64,000 nucleotides of DNA from Vicia villosa (lineage: Eukaryota; Streptophyta; Magnoliopsida; Fabales; Fabaceae), in the NCBI RefSeq assembly GCF_029867415.1, contig NC_081182.1, forward strand, positions 19,689,983 to 19,753,982, given 5' to 3'. The notes beneath the pieces were generated by a model that saw only the letters and a program-made list of their open reading frames with translations, searched no databases and had not been told where the DNA came from. Shown in pieces: positions 43,201 to 56,358 of the stretch. Both the position numbers and the translations under genes were made by a program. Position 1 is the first letter of the stretch. Each line of letters starts with the position of its first letter.

Positions 43201-46200
43201 CTTCTCTCGATTTTATCCTCTAAACGCAGCGTTCAGTTGCACAATATATAAACAAAAAAAGCATTACAAAATTAGAGTTTAATTCTAAAGTTTTATATAA
43301 TATCACACTCATCTATGAAATAAATGTTATATAAAATAATTTGAGTTTTCACCCTCCCATTTTAAAATTTAATTTGTTGGTCCCTTCATTTCATTTTTTT
43401 TTGGGATTTTAATTCCCTACTTTATTTTTATTTTTATTTGAGTCTTTTTTTTATAACGTGTCAACTAAAATAATGATGTGGCATATTGGATTTCCATTTT
43501 ATTTATAATTATTTTTATTTCTAATATAAATTACTATTTTTTATTAAAAAAAATTTTAAAAAATAAAGTTGAAAGATAATTAAACTATTACTCCATATAA
43601 AGTTGAAGATTTATGGTTTGACGATCACCAACAATATCTTTGGATGATGGCATATGACTTGAAGATATTTCAAGCCTCATACTCGAGAAGATTCAATTAA
43701 AGTGATATCGTTATTGTTATATTCTGAAAAATAACTTAAAGTTTTAAAGTGTGAAAGAGAGGAAGTGTGAAAGTTTGTATGTTTGTGTATGAGTGTCTAG
43801 TGTTTTGTAAGAACACAAGGGCTTATTTGTAAAATAGCATGGCTAAATCACACACTCATAAATATTATTTTTGAAGCCTATAATTTTAAAATAGAATCAT
43901 CCAAAAATGTTTTAGAGCCTATCCAAATGAATTAGAAACACTGAGATTGATCAGGGCAATTTTTTTGAACTACTTAATCGATTAGACCAAGTGACTAATC
44001 GATTAGATAAGGGTAAGAAAACTCTATAATATATTGTGACAATGTCTTAATGAATGGAAATGACTCTCTATCAAAACCTTTTAAATTGGGCTCAAACAAC
44101 CAACTATTTGTGGTACCTAATCGATTAGGTGAATTAATTTTTGTCATGGGAGTGTTTCCTTTTTAGGGATCCTCTAGACTATAAATAGAGGCATTCTCCC
44201 TCATTTCTAAATATCCATAAACATGATATATCTCACCCTCATCTCTCTCATTCTATCTCTAAAATATTAATTTTCTCACATCTTTAATCATAATGCTTTG
44301 AAAAAAGTTCTTCTGTTTAGCAAGGAAGTTGTTATGGAAGGGGTACTATTATAAAATTCACCGAGAGTTCTTTTCTTCTTAAGTGAATTATTCTTAATTA
44401 GGGAAAAAGGACGTGATGAAGATTTCTTAAATTAAATGAAGGATGGGATAGTCTTTTAACCTTGGTTATATATGTGCATATGTGTTTGGTCTCTTTAGGA
44501 GAAAAATCAAAAGTTCCTTCCCTCGTGGAAGAGGTGTTACATGTTTTGGAAGAAGAAATAGGGGAGAAATTTCTTCTGTTCCACTGTGAACTCAAGAAAG
44601 ACAAGTTTTTCTTCTTCATTTTCCCCCTCATTTAATCTAACGTCCTTTTTAACCATTTTTCCTTGTGTTGTTGCAAGAGATAATCTTAATCGTATATGTT
44701 GTTGGTCTTGTTGCACATGCATTCATGGAAAATCTTATTATTCTGGTTTGTTGCTTTGATTCTTGTGCGAAAATAAAAGCGTAGCTTTGTTCCTATGTGG
44801 ATCGGAAGCGGTGGACTATATGTTCATATTGGTGGGCTTTGGTCTTGTTCGGATCAGAAGCGTGGCTCTGGTTCTTGAATATGGAATCGGGAGCGAGTGA
44901 GCTTGATGTTCACATTGATACCACATGCATGAGTCGCATTGATTGCATTGGAGTCACATTTTTGTTATGTGATCTTTGCTTTTATGCGTATTATGTGATA
45001 ATTTGCTAATTTTTACATTGGTGGTATGTGGGATATATGCGATATATGTGTTATGTGCTATAATTATGTGAATCGTTATAAATTGTGACAATTGTATTCA
45101 ATTCTTTTGGAGATTAAACCGTTGAGCCATGTCGTATAATTAAATATGTGAAATAGATTGAGATATGTTGTTTACATGATTATGCAATGTGATGAATTAT
45201 TTGGTTGATGTTGTTATACATTGTTCATTATTGTTTATTTCTACAATGATTTGAGTTCTCACCCTTTCTGTTTAAATGTTACCTTTATATTGGTAACGGC
45301 AGATGACCCAAAGTAGCTAAGATGCGGAGTTTAAAAGAAATAGCTTTTTTTATTATTTTGGTTTGGCGTCAGTGCTCTGATATATAACATCGGGGGATGA
45401 ACGCTTGTTTACTTTATTATTTGTTATTTTATTTTGGTGATTATGTTGAGTATTATAAACTCTATTTTATTTTGAAGAAAAGTTTTTCGATATAGTCAGA
45501 GAATATTTTTGTAAAAAATATGATTTCCTTCCGCTACATTAATAAAGTTGAAGTTAAAGACTAAGTTGTAGTTGTTTGTCTGTTCATCCGAAAAGTGTTA
45601 TATATCTATGTATGCATGTTTGCGCAAATTTTATTGTTGATGAAGTGTAGCATCCTAATTGCTGTATATTATTTTGAAAATAATTTACTCTGATTTTACT
45701 AAATTACCGTTGGAGAATTGGGGTGTTACAACTTAGAGAAAATATTCCACCTAGAAGGAAGAGTAGTTGAACACGTCTCTGACGTCCATCTCGCCCTACC
45801 ATTTATGAAGGATAACATTCAATATGGCATTCCATCTCTTGCTTCTTGCTGGTTGAAGACTGCAGGAAGTAAAATTGACACTTTTAGATTTAAACGTTCT
45901 TTTCCTCGTTGTTTAGAAATTTTAAGCTTGAAAGCTTATATTGATGTATTTCTTCAACTCATTATGAGCTAACTTTATTTATGTTGAGCAATGTGAAGTT
46001 AAATATGTAATGTGATGTTATTTTAGTGATTTATTTTGTCATATGATTTAATGACGTATGTTTGTTACTTTGACTGTTCATCTTAGTAATAGGCAAAAAA
46101 ATGTCAATGTTGACAAGTCATTTGGTAAATGAAAATCATGACAAATACGGATAGAAAAGTAAATAGGAATATTTGTCATCTGGTTAGGGATAAAGAATTA

Positions 46201-46639
46201 GAACTATATGGGATAGCTGAACTTAGCAAGGGTGTACACTTATGTTACTGTAAGACTTAGGAACTTGTTCCATAGCTATTTGTTACATATACTACGACGT
46301 TGTTAGCATACACCACTAGATCACGTTTTGATCTCATATGTCACGACATATATCATCATACTAACACTTTTGGTGAAACTTATTAAATGAGTCTTTACTC
46401 AGCATATTTTCATATCTGATAAGCTTCCTTACCATCAATTCAAAGAATCTTTATTCCAATCCAGTGACAACTACATTCATTATTATTCTCGGCTTCTGAC
46501 TATTCATAACTTTTGAGTTGAAAATCAATTTAACTTAATACAATCTATGTGGGGCAATACTCTTACTTCTATCACTTGTTGCCACTTTGACTATGTATAC
46601 TTGCATATAATGGAAATCCAACAAAAAATTGGCGACGTC
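43201..46639. other. Repeat-rich spacer with LTR-like sequence, no gene
   Basis: The segment 43960-44400 has TAATCGATTAG palindromes, CTATAAATAGAGGC and a GAAAAAAGTTCTTCTG...AAATTCACCGA stretch that parallels the LTRs at 4864-6511, so it is probably a diverged relative. At 45717-45728 GGGGTGTTACA is the inverted start of a gypsy-type LTR (TGTAACACCCC) on the minus strand, running left. An 84-codon ORF at 45718-45972 has no recognisable content. Boundaries were not resolved. Confidence 0.4.
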
Positions 46640-48669
46640 TGATAAGCCACGAGCATACAACAATACCATAGTAGTATAAAAGATTTGTCGTTCCCACTAA
46701 GAACAATTTTCTAAGTATTGAACTCTATCACTTATATATTTAGCTAAAGTGATCTCAACCTAGTTTGAAATTGAATTTTTTTTTATTTGCAAATATCATG
46801 ATTAAAGTAAGCATAGTTTAGAATTTCTTATTCATTTCTCTTAACCTCTTTTTGATTCCGACTCATTACGAGAATAACGCTAATTTTGTAGAAAAATTGA
46901 AAAGATGGACAACACCCCGTTTTATCGACGTATTGTCCTATTTTGATCAAATATGCTACCAGTAAAACTTTCTTAAAAACAGTGGACAACACCCACTTTT
47001 GTCGGCGTGTTGTCCTATTCTGAGCAAATATCCTACCCACTTTTTGTTGGCGTAGTATATTTATTCAGAACAAGTTTTGAATACAAGTCATTAAAAAGAA
47101 AATTTTCTCTATCGATTTTAACACACTTTCATCGTCTCGGCGTGATAGTCTGGTGTTTAATGATCAGATATTACACTATACTCTTTCTGCGTATAAGTGA
47201 TATCTAACTTGTTCCTACTTTTTTAGAAAACTTAAGCATTAAAAAAAACAAAAACACCAGAACGATTTTTACTACATTCTCGTCATGAATTTATCGAAAA
47301 ATCTACACGAGGTCTGTCATAATATAATCATTTTGATCCTGTTGAAGCGGGCATAGCGGCAAGCAACAAAAGATTTGGAAATATAGATCCGGGAATTATC
47401 GTCCTCTGAGATGGAGAGATGTCATTCAATAGTTTCTACGGTTTCGAGCTCGGGTTTGAATGAACAAAAGATAAAAGGATATAGACAGGAAAAAATAAAC
47501 ACATTCTTAGAAGAGAAATAACTTATCAGGAATGTAAATATATTCACTCTTCACAAACATACACTTACCAACCCGTTATACTCAACCTACGATACTCGTC
47601 CATGTTATCACGTATCTCTCACATAAGCGTCCATCTCTGGAGCACAAACGAGATCATCTCACAACTAAAGTTATCTCTAACGCAAAGTTGCGAGAACATC
47701 TGTATTCTCGCGTCGGCGATCTCTCACGCGCCGCTCAAACACGAAAGCATTAAGAACAGATACAAACGGTGAATGCTAACTCTAAATCTATCTCTAGAGT
47801 TCAGAACCAACAGATAATCATCCTAAATAAAGATTTAAGAAGTTTATCTCTAAAGCAACTCAAATCTCCAACACAGAGCAAAAATCCATAACAACATCAA
47901 CACAGATTTGTAAAGCAAGTTAAACATAACATTATAATCGGTAAATATACATAAGATTCGAGTAGCTATACAAACAAATCCAACACAAAGAAATACACAG
48001 AGAATAGAAGAGATAAACCAAACATCTCGCGGGTTGTCAGCTCTGGTTGATGAGAAATCCACCTCCGATATTCCAAGTGCATGATCTGATGTTGTTTTCT
48101 AAGCTAATTCTACTCTAAGAATGAAATTGATGGAGTTGGAACCAAAAACTCTCCAAAACCATAACCCTAAAATGGTTCAAATGAAAGAAATATAAACACA
48201 AATCTGCGCAGGTCCGCTAAGCGGACTACCTCTGCTAAGCGCACTACACTTATTTCCCAAAATATCTGTAACAGTACATGTAGGCTCGCTAAGCGGCCTA
48301 CCTCCGCTAAGCGGACCCAAAAAATCTTCAAGCCTCTGCCCTGCTCCGCTTGCAGCTGGGTTATGGAAATTCAATTGCATAAGCGCGCTGGTGCTCCGCT
48401 AAGCGGACTGTTCTGCATAATTTTGCTTATTGAGCTCCAAAATTGCGCAATCGAAGTTGTGCCTTTGACACTTTATTCCTCGAGGCTCCTAAATGCATAA
48501 ATACCTATAAAAACAAAGGGAAAACTATTAAACAGTACACAAAACAAATCAAAACTCAATTATGCTAATATTTACATAAAAGTCGGGATTTTATTACAAA
48601 AACTATACGAATAGAATTGATAAGTACCACAATTATATACTCAAAATATCGACATTTTGACACTTATCA
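46640..48669 (-). mobile_element. 2-kb repeat with TGATAAG...CTTATCA ends
   Basis: The unit starts TGATAAG at 46640 and ends CTTATCA at 48669, an inverted terminal pair as in LTRs. Inside is no long ORF. On the minus strand the beginning reads TGATAAGTGTCAAAATGTCG and runs into a cluster of the palindrome TCCGCTAAGCGGA and variants (plus-strand 48213-48410). No matching 5-bp flanks were found. It may be a solo LTR or a non-coding derivative. Confidence 0.45.
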
Positions 48670-49931
48670 GATCCTAAACTCTTAATAAACTACTCGGACA
48701 TGGAAATTGTACTCAGACATTAAAATTGGTAAAGCAGCAGAAGTGTAAATAACATACATGATTTGCGATGATAATAATAACAATAAAGAGAAATGGAACC
48801 TGAATGAAAACAAAAACAATAACTTTTTAATGTGTTTTTAATGCAATTTTAAGGAGTATTTGATTTTAAGGAGGTCTGCAACCCCCGCAATCTAATGCGT
48901 TTTTAATGCATTTTTTATAGTGAGTATATAATGTTGATCTTAAATGACGTGGCATGCCACATCAGCATCCTTGTCACACTGTCACTATCACCTATATACC
49001 CAATCACCAAAAATATTCCACGTGATATGCTACATCATCATATATAAACAAATGTTGACAGAAGGAACCAAAAGTGTGGATATATAAACAAATGTTGATA
49101 GAAGGAACCAAAAGTGTGGATATATAAACAAATGTTGACAGAAGGAACCAAAAGTGTGGATATATAAACAAATGTTGACAGAAGGAACCAAAAGTGTGGA
49201 TGGAAAATATTTGAAGGATCATTCTTTAAATATTTTTTTTAAAAGAGTAAAAGTAAAGTTTGAAATATTTAAGAGATCAATTACATATTTAACCCAATTT
49301 TATAATTGGACATCCCACACTCTATTTTACACAGCCAATAAATAGGTATGCTTTTATCTAAAATGTGAAAATAATGTCATATTTTTGTTACAGTATCGCG
49401 TTTATACGAAAAACATTAGCATTATTCATTACTATAAAGTCACTATTCTTGGTGGATATTATTTCTTAGAAAGTAGAATCAATAACCAAATAATACAAAA
49501 GAAGAAGAAGAAACACTTCAATTCATTTATCTCTATCTTTCTATTATTAATATTCTCTCCCCCATCAAAGCCTCTGCAAATATAACCTCCATTCACTTAC
49601 AACTCCAGTATCGGCCAGTGAAACATTGGTCAATATCAACCCACTAGTTATCAACAAAACAAAACAAAATGATTGAACTAAGTACATGTTTGGAAAGACG
49701 CTGAGTTTAGCACAATCACAATGTAGCATCGTGATTTTGGCCAAAAATTGCACTTTGAAACTTCAACAAAATACGGTGTGGCCCCGTAATATTGTCAAAC
49801 TCACTGTAATTTCAAAGATGCACTAAGATTCAGACGTCAATCAAAGAAAAAGAGTGGGCAGATGATAAGAAGGAAAAGTTTTACAAAACTGCAGTCTGGA
49901 TTAAATAGATGATCATATATGTGCAACTATA
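48670..49931. other. Spacer downstream of the RING gene
   Basis: AT-rich; contains the 40-bp tandem array at 49041-49200 and, from about 49570, probable 3' UTR of the RING gene. No ORF of note. Confidence 0.45.
49041..49200. repeat. 40-bp minisatellite, four units
   Basis: Four back-to-back units beginning TATATAAACAAATGTTGACA and ending AACCAAAAGTGTGGA. Unit 2 differs by one base (TTGATA). There are no spacers, so it is not a CRISPR array. Confidence 0.97.
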
Positions 49932-51899
49932 TTACGGCGGGGTATTGGCAGGACTGTTCTCAATCCTGCTCTCGCCCCTTTGTTGGCTGGCATTTTCCTG
50001 GATGACTGGTTCTGTTTCATTCCTGCCAACTTCCCTTTTGCAAAGGGGGCATAATGCATTTATCTTTAACCACTTGTCTACGCAATCTTTGTGGAAAAGA
50101 TGTGAACAAGGCAATTCTCTTAATTCATCGTTGTTTTCATAGTTCGCTATGCATATGCAGCAAACCTGCACACAAACGCGGAAAGTACAACAGGTCAGTA
50201 GACAAACTCATAAAACACAAACAATAATCAAAGTCATAAAAAAATAAATAACAACAATCGATGTAACAATGAAACAAATTGGCATGATGTTCAGATTATC
50301 TTATACGATTCCATGAATTAAGCAATGATATTATAGATTTGTTGCTGTACGATTATCAAAAGTTGATAACATTGCATTGACACCAAATTGAAGTTCACTG
50401 CCTCGTCAAATGGACATATATGAATATGACAAAACATTCTTAAGACTCTACTTTCACTGTCAGATAAAGGTTTCTACCTAGGTCAGTATCTTGAAAGAAC
50501 AACGTAAATGCCATGAGTTTTACTTAAGGATCGAGAATAATTAAAAATCAGTTTATACTTACTGCATCTTCTCCGGAGATCATGCGTTCCTTTTCGGTTC
50601 CTCCAGAAACAACCCCACCTTCAATAACAGCCGGAGTGTTTTCATCTATGCTTTTGCTTTTCTTCAATTTGAACTTGTGAGTTGGTAAAGCATCAATGCA
50701 TTCAGAGGTTGCACCTCTGGTTTGTGCCATATCCTCATTGACCCCAAGAGTGGAAATTATACAGGGAAGACAGCAGCATATTGTTAAGCATAGAATGAAG
50801 GGCAACGCGTAACCGATGCAGCTAAAAGTAAGAAACACTACACATAACCTGTCAAGCAAAAGGAAGCAAATTTAACATGCAGGGTCCGAAAAAACATAAT
50901 ATTAAATGTAAGAGGTTCTTAAAGACTACACATACCGGTATAAGTTTGGAGCTTCATTAGCAGATGATTGCCCTCCAAATATCCATATGTTTCCAACAAT
51001 AAACCATGATGCAAAAAATAAATCTAGGACGATTTTGATGTATTCCACAAGTATCTTGATTCTGCATATTAAATGCAAGAAAGAGCTCAGTAACTCTATA
51101 AACTTCTCACAACCAGAGTCACAGCTATTAGTGAGTGACCGAATAGTAAATTTTCAAACAAAAAAACAGCGAAATTCAACAGACTATATTAAGTTTTTCA
51201 TTGGTTATTATAGATAGATTCTCAAGTCTTGGAAATCTTTGGCATGTGATAGCATCATTATACATAACATATTCTCAAGAACAACATCAATAAACATGAA
51301 TTCACACACCTACATCCGTTTAATTAAGTTGTTTATCCAAACAGAACCTAAATCGCGCGAATTAACTGAATTAATCATAACCAAACAACGCCAACAACAA
51401 TTATCTACCTCGTATTCGTGAACAACGACGAAGCCTGATTCGATGAAACAGGAACAACATCCTCCCCTCTGATCGTAGTCGGATTCGAAAGCAGAATCCC
51501 GGAAGGATCATCCACCGTGGTCGAGCTTCTCGACTCCGAATTTCCCCGAGAAAAATACCTCCACAACAACAAAGGAAGCGAAACAACACATCCAGAAGCA
51601 TACCCAACAATCCAAGCAAACAACGGAGCGTGAGGATGTTCATTTCTCGACGAACGAAGAACAATAACAGAAGCAATAATCTGAGTAAACGTAAAAACAA
51701 ATTCCAAAGAAACACAAAATCCTGAATTCAACGGAGTCCTGGAAACACGTCCTAATGAAACCTCATCGCCTCTTGTTAACCTAGAATTTGAAGATTGATT
51801 AGAAACAACATCAACAGAAGAAGGTGAAGCTTCAGAATTTGAATTTGTTGTTGTTGCTATGTCGATGATTACATGGTGAGTTGTAGGGTTTGCCATCAA
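49932..51899 (-). CDS. Membrane RING-H2 E3 ubiquitin ligase
   Basis: Four exons on the minus strand, 51899-51409, 51061-50936, 50848-50563 and 50165-49932, give 1137 nt (378 aa). Four hydrophobic segments lie at about 61-81, 92-114, 165-195 and 207-235, the last ending in a Cys-rich ICCCLPC. A cytosolic linker with KFKLKKSKSID follows. The C-terminal RING-H2 has ligands Cys303, Cys306, Cys321, His323, His326, Cys329, Cys340 and Cys343 (CSHLFHKDCVDKWL, CPLCKREV), the spacing needed for zinc and E2 binding. The layout matches plant proteins like At1g12760/At1g63170. It should attach ubiquitin to membrane-near substrates; substrates are not known. Two ATGs start the frame; I use the first. Confidence 0.9.
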
Positions 51900-52401
51900 C
51901 GATTGGTTTCTACGTTCTTCTCATGGAGAAGAAGAACAACATTGAAACCTAATGGCCAATCTGATTATGATTATGATTGTGATTAATGGGTGTAAGAGAA
52001 AGAGGTTAATTAATGATTAGATTAATCAGGTGATTTGATTAGAGTTGAGTGAAAAAACGAGATGATGGAAAGGGAGGCAGTGGGGTCCGCCAACCGCCTT
52101 CCCTTTAATCCGATGTTGTGAAATGGAGAACGGAGAGAATGAGAAGGAAGAAATGAATGGGTTCTAAAAAAATGAATAGGCCATGGATTTAGGAATGGGA
52201 ACACTTTTTTAATCTTGGCTTTGGGGATTGGTCTCGTTTTCGTCAAGATTTTCCGGTTTATTAGACCGTGTAAGATCCTCTTTACTCTTAAAAAAACGAC
52301 TGACGGGGATTACTGCTCCGGTTTTAAATATTAAAATAAGTTAATGTATTTGATTTAAAAGCACAATTTTTATTGTTTACTTATTTATGAACGCCCGTAA
52401 G
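51900..52401 (-). other. RING gene 5' UTR and promoter side
   Basis: Minus-strand upstream sequence of the RING gene, with CTTCTTCT tracts close to the start codon as in plant leaders. No further element is called. Confidence 0.4.
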
Positions 52402-52409
52402 TTCACCAT

Positions 52410-52959
52410 TAGGGGTGGGAATAGGCCAGGCCGGCCTACAGGGACCTATAGCCTAGCCTACTTAAGGCCAGATCAGGTCAGGCTTATTTGTTAAAAAGAC
52501 CAAGCTTGGGCTTTTTTAAAAGCCTATTTAATAAAATAGGCCAGGCCTAGGCTATTTAAAAAGCCTATAAAGCCTTGTAGGCCGGCCTATATTTTCATAT
52601 ATATTAAAATTAGTCTAAATAGGTTGGCCTATATATGCATATATATTAGAAAAAAATGTTAAATAGATTGGTCTATATATGCATATATATTAGGAAAAAA
52701 ATGCTAAATAGGTCGGTCTAAATGTTCATATATATGCGACCTACAAGGTTTCTTAAGTAATATGAATTAATTGAAAACATTAATAAGAAAGAGGCTTTTA
52801 AATAGGCTTTCAGGCCAGGCCAGACTTTTAAAAAGGCCAGGCCAGGCTGAAAAACGAGCCTATAGTAGGCCATAGGCCAGGCTCAGGCCTTGTAAGTTTA
52901 TCGTAGGCCAGGCCCAGGCCTTATAAAGCCTAGCCTAGCCTAGCCTATTCCCACCCCTA
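52410..52959. mobile_element. hAT-type MITE with 8-bp target duplication
   Basis: 550 bp with inverted ends TAGGGGTGGGAATAGG and CCTATTCCCACCCCTA, 16 of 16 bases complementary. Both sides are flanked by the identical 8-mer TTCACCAT (52402-52409 and 52960-52967). An 8-bp duplication and a C/TAGGGGTG terminus point to the hAT superfamily. The sub-terminal parts are built of repeated AGGCC, GCCTA and TAGGCC words in both orientations; the centre is AT-rich (CATATATATTA motifs). No coding capacity. Confidence 0.95.
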
Positions 52960-52967
52960 TTCACCAT

Positions 52968-53329
52968 ACAATCCCTTTGTCTTAACATTGGGCGTGGGGA
53001 AATGATACGAGGCTCGAGGTCGTGTGAATTTGAGCGAAAGGCTGTATGATATAGGATGGTCGTCTGAATTTGGGTGAGAGACTATTTTATTGGATTTGGG
53101 TTGTTTGAACTAACTCTCACTATCCATTTACTTTATAAGCGTGAGTGATGACGTGTCCAAGTAATGATATATTGAAGAGGTCAGTCAGTGGGGAAATTGT
53201 CCCCCTCCTCATATTTTAAGGGAGAATGAGTTTCTTTCTCTCAATCCCGGTTGGTAAGGTGAGGAGTGTCCCTCTATACATACTCTTTCAATGCTCTATC
53301 TCCAACCAATGTGAGACTTTAGGATCTTC
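52968..53329. other. Spacer, repeat-like, no gene
   Basis: No ORF. The words ATTTTAAGGGAGAATGAG and CCAATGTGAGACTTT resemble LTR or TRIM ends but no pair was found. Confidence 0.35.
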
Positions 53330-53525
53330 CTAATAATTCCTCATTGTACTGTTTTAGAATGTAGAATTGGCATCGACCGTGGTGTCCATAGTAAAACTGA
53401 CATGAGTCAGACTCAGGGTCGCCTGATAATTTATAGATAGTAAAAGTGTAGGCACCATAGATCGAATCATTGACCTTTAAGCTAAAAACGAGCTTCTTTA
53501 CCACTATGACAACTAGCTTACATTG
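53330..53525 (-). mobile_element. Possible tRNA-derived SINE
   Basis: On the minus strand TGTCATAGTGGTAAAGAAGC resembles an RNA polymerase III A box, and about 35 bases later ATGATTCGATC resembles a B box, followed by a non-tRNA body. No clear target duplication was found. Confidence 0.4.
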
Positions 53526-55229
53526 GATATTAAGTTGAACAAATAATATTTATTTATTTATTTATTTCAAATTTAAAATTTATTAAAAAAATGTATTTTG
53601 CTGCCCCTATTTTTTTGGAGGCCTAAGGTAGGCCATGATCACACTCGTAACCAACAACCAATGCACAACCCACTTCTGCCATCTCTTCTAGCATGTTGAC
53701 CAGGCGAGCAACTGCTTCAACCGACATCAACTTTGACGCTGACCATGAAGGCATATCATAAATGCACACTACTATGAAGGACTTACATCGTCACAACCAG
53801 ACTTTGGATGATAATGTTCATAACATCCATCAACGTCAGCGGGAGATTGGTCATACTAAGAAGAGTGATAAATGTTAAACTTATGTTAAATATGTAGGCA
53901 CTTGTTAACTTATTTTACAAGCAATTAATGCAAAAACCTTCAATTTGTCTATAAAAAATGATAAAATATCTGTTTGGACTTTTATATTATATATTAATTG
54001 AAAACAAGTAAAAAGGGATGGAAAACTAAGATTCAGCATGACCAAGCCAGAGTAATCCCCTAAAAATCAAGGCTCTCTAGGCCAAACATAGGCGCACTAT
54101 GCGAGCTCATGAGGCCAGGTGGCACTTCTAGGTTCAAGTATTTCAGGGTGAATAAAGGGTTTATGCAATGAGCGCATAGGCGATATGCTTAGTAAGGCAA
54201 TGCGACCAGGGCCACTTGTCAAACATCTAGCGTTGCTTAGCTCAAAAGAAAGCAGACTCGCTAGGCACAAGGGCAATGTGCCGAGAGAGGCCTAAAATTC
54301 TTTCCTATAAATATAGGCTTCCAATTTATTGCAAAAGGAGTTTCGGTGGGATGAGTTAGTACATAATTGGAGTAGGTTCACCTAGGTCTACAACACGAGA
54401 ATAAAATAGGGAGTTTTAACTCAATATTGCTGCTCAAATGACAAGGTAGATAAACTTCCAAGCTCAACTTTGCAGGATTACTGGTAGAGCTACGATGAGT
54501 AACCATAGCTAAAAATCTCTTTGTTGGAGACTAAATATATTCATATATTAAATAGGTCATGACGTTTTACGTAAGTACGTATACTCAAGTTTTAATATTT
54601 AGGACTCTTTAATCTTAATTCCTATTTTAGATTTGCTACTTAAAACTTGTTTTCATGGTATCACTTGACAATCAAAAGGTGCTTGACATTATTAGATCCA
54701 AGATAATCATTCATTGGACACTAATGATTATACATAAAGTTAGGTTCAATACTCACATGTACTATAGTGGGACTAGTGTGGATTTTTGCTGCTTTATAAG
54801 TCTTGGAATGTAATGTTTTACATTAGTTAGTAGACCAAGATATCAACTATTAGGTAATGCACTAATCTCAAGACATTGTGACCGATAAGAGATACGAATG
54901 AGATTAACTAGTGGTAATATTAATAGCTAGGTAGAGGAGCGTATTACTGACCTATGGTTATGCATGATAAATACATAGTGATGAAATCTATCCCTGTAAA
55001 ACTTCCTTACTGTTAATACCGAAATCTCTATTTTAGTTTCTGTCATTTAATTTCTATCATTTATTTTACGTTATTTACTTTCACGCATCAAAATAAGTAT
55101 GAAATTATTCTCTACTTAGAATTTTAAAAACTATTGAACGGTTTTTTAAACCACTTGTCTCTATGGCTACGATAATTATAAAATTTACTTTTGTCCTCAA
55201 GCAGTAGAGACATAAATTTTGGATCCCTA
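53526..55229. other. LTR-like repeat region, no gene
   Basis: No long ORF. About 54080-54290 holds several imperfect GCGCACTATGCGAG, CTCGCTAGG and TTGCTTAGC words, then CCTATAAATATAGGC (TATA-like) near 54304. The general style matches non-coding parts of LTR elements. Limits unresolved. Confidence 0.35.
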
Positions 55230-55650
55230 ACCTCCCTCTAATGAGATTTGGGGAGCTCCAATATCTAAAAGCTTCAAGCTGCCTTCACTCACAAAGTTTG
55301 ATGGAAGAAGCAACCTTCGGAAACATGTCGCCTTCATTAACATACAAATGATAATCATTGGATTTTCAAACTCTTTGAAGTGTAAGCTCGTCTCAACCAC
55401 CTTTACGAAGACCGTGCTAAGGTGGCATATGAATCTGTTGCGTCTGTCAGTTACTAGTTATTAGGACCTGGAGGGGAAGTTAGATCACCAATTGAGCAAA
55501 CACAAGAAGATTTCCACCATCGTCTTGTTCAACATTCACCAAGGGTCATCAAATCCTTGAGGGAGTATCTCGCTTGTTTCAATTAGAGGGCTATCAAGCT
55601 TATCCATTCAACCTATGAGATGTTTGTAAGAGCTTTCTACAACGGATTGA
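55230..55650 (+). pseudogene. Ty3/gypsy gag remnant
   Basis: Reads LTKFDGRSNLRKHVAFINIQ, then CKLVSTTFTKTVLRWHMNLL, and in another frame STYEMFVRAFYNGL. These are the spaced motifs of the gypsy retrotransposon gag domain (FDG.SDP..H, W...L, ..F..GL). Frameshifts break it. The Cassandra array begins exactly where the reading stops. Confidence 0.7.
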
Positions 55651-55875
55651 TGTAACACCCGAGGGCGATTAGGGTAGGGAGTGGTTGTCAGTGCGCGAGG
55701 CATGACAATGAGCGGCTCCTAAAGGCTTTTAGAAAAAATCAAATTCACATCGAAATGAGATGGATCTTGAGGCAGGTATGGGACTACGTAGTTGAAGGAA
55801 GACTTAGAAGGATTGATTAGTACTACCTATACCATCAAGATGCATCATCTTTTTAGTATCTACCTGATAAGAAAT

Positions 55876-55945
55876 CCACAATTAAAGAGGCTTGACTTAG
55901 AGTAGTATTTGGATGAGTGACCTTCTTGGAAGTTTCTCGAAAAGC
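55876..55945 (+). repeat. 5S-rRNA-like segment, Cassandra LTR 1
   Basis: GCTTGACTTAGAGTAGTATT then GGATGAGTGACCTTCTTGGA parallels the 3' half of plant 5S rRNA (GAGAGTAGTACTAGGATGGG). Altered, so not a 5S gene. Confidence 0.8.
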
Positions 55946-56289
55946 GTGTTAGTGAGGATAAAGTATGCTGAAAAGACTCGTGTTGGTATACAGGGATAGT
56001 TGGTAATCGTGAAAGCAGTCTGGAGAGTTACAAATGGTATTAGAGAAGACCCCTCCCAGTACAACGTGGTTCGGGGACAAACCAAGTGGAAGTCGGTGAG
56101 CATGCAAAACTTGAGGCCGAAGAGGACGGAGTGTGATCACATGTAACACCTGAGGCCAAAGAGGGTAAAAAGTGATCACCGAATTCAAATCGGAATGAGA
56201 GGGACTGCATGGTGGAAGTAAAGCTTATAAGGATTAATTAGTACTACCTATACCAACAAGATGCATCTTTTCTCAGTAGCCTAACAAAT

Positions 56290-56358
56290 AAGAACTCCAT
56301 AGTTAAGCATGCTTGACTTAGAGTAGTATTTGGATAGGAGACCTTCTGGGAAGTTTTC
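56290..56358 (+). repeat. 5S-rRNA-like segment, Cassandra LTR 2
   Basis: The best-kept copy: AGAACTCCATAGTTAAGCAT, GCTTGACTTAGAGTAGTATT and GACCTTCTGGGAAGTT align with 5S rRNA including its A-box and C-box region. Confidence 0.85.

Noticed and set aside
45718..45972. 84-codon ORF right of the GGGGTGTTACA LTR end
   Set aside because: Short, no motif, no splice partner found; kept only as part of the spacer description.
49041..49200. CRISPR-like array
   Set aside because: Units are directly adjacent without unique spacers, and the host is a plant. It is a minisatellite.
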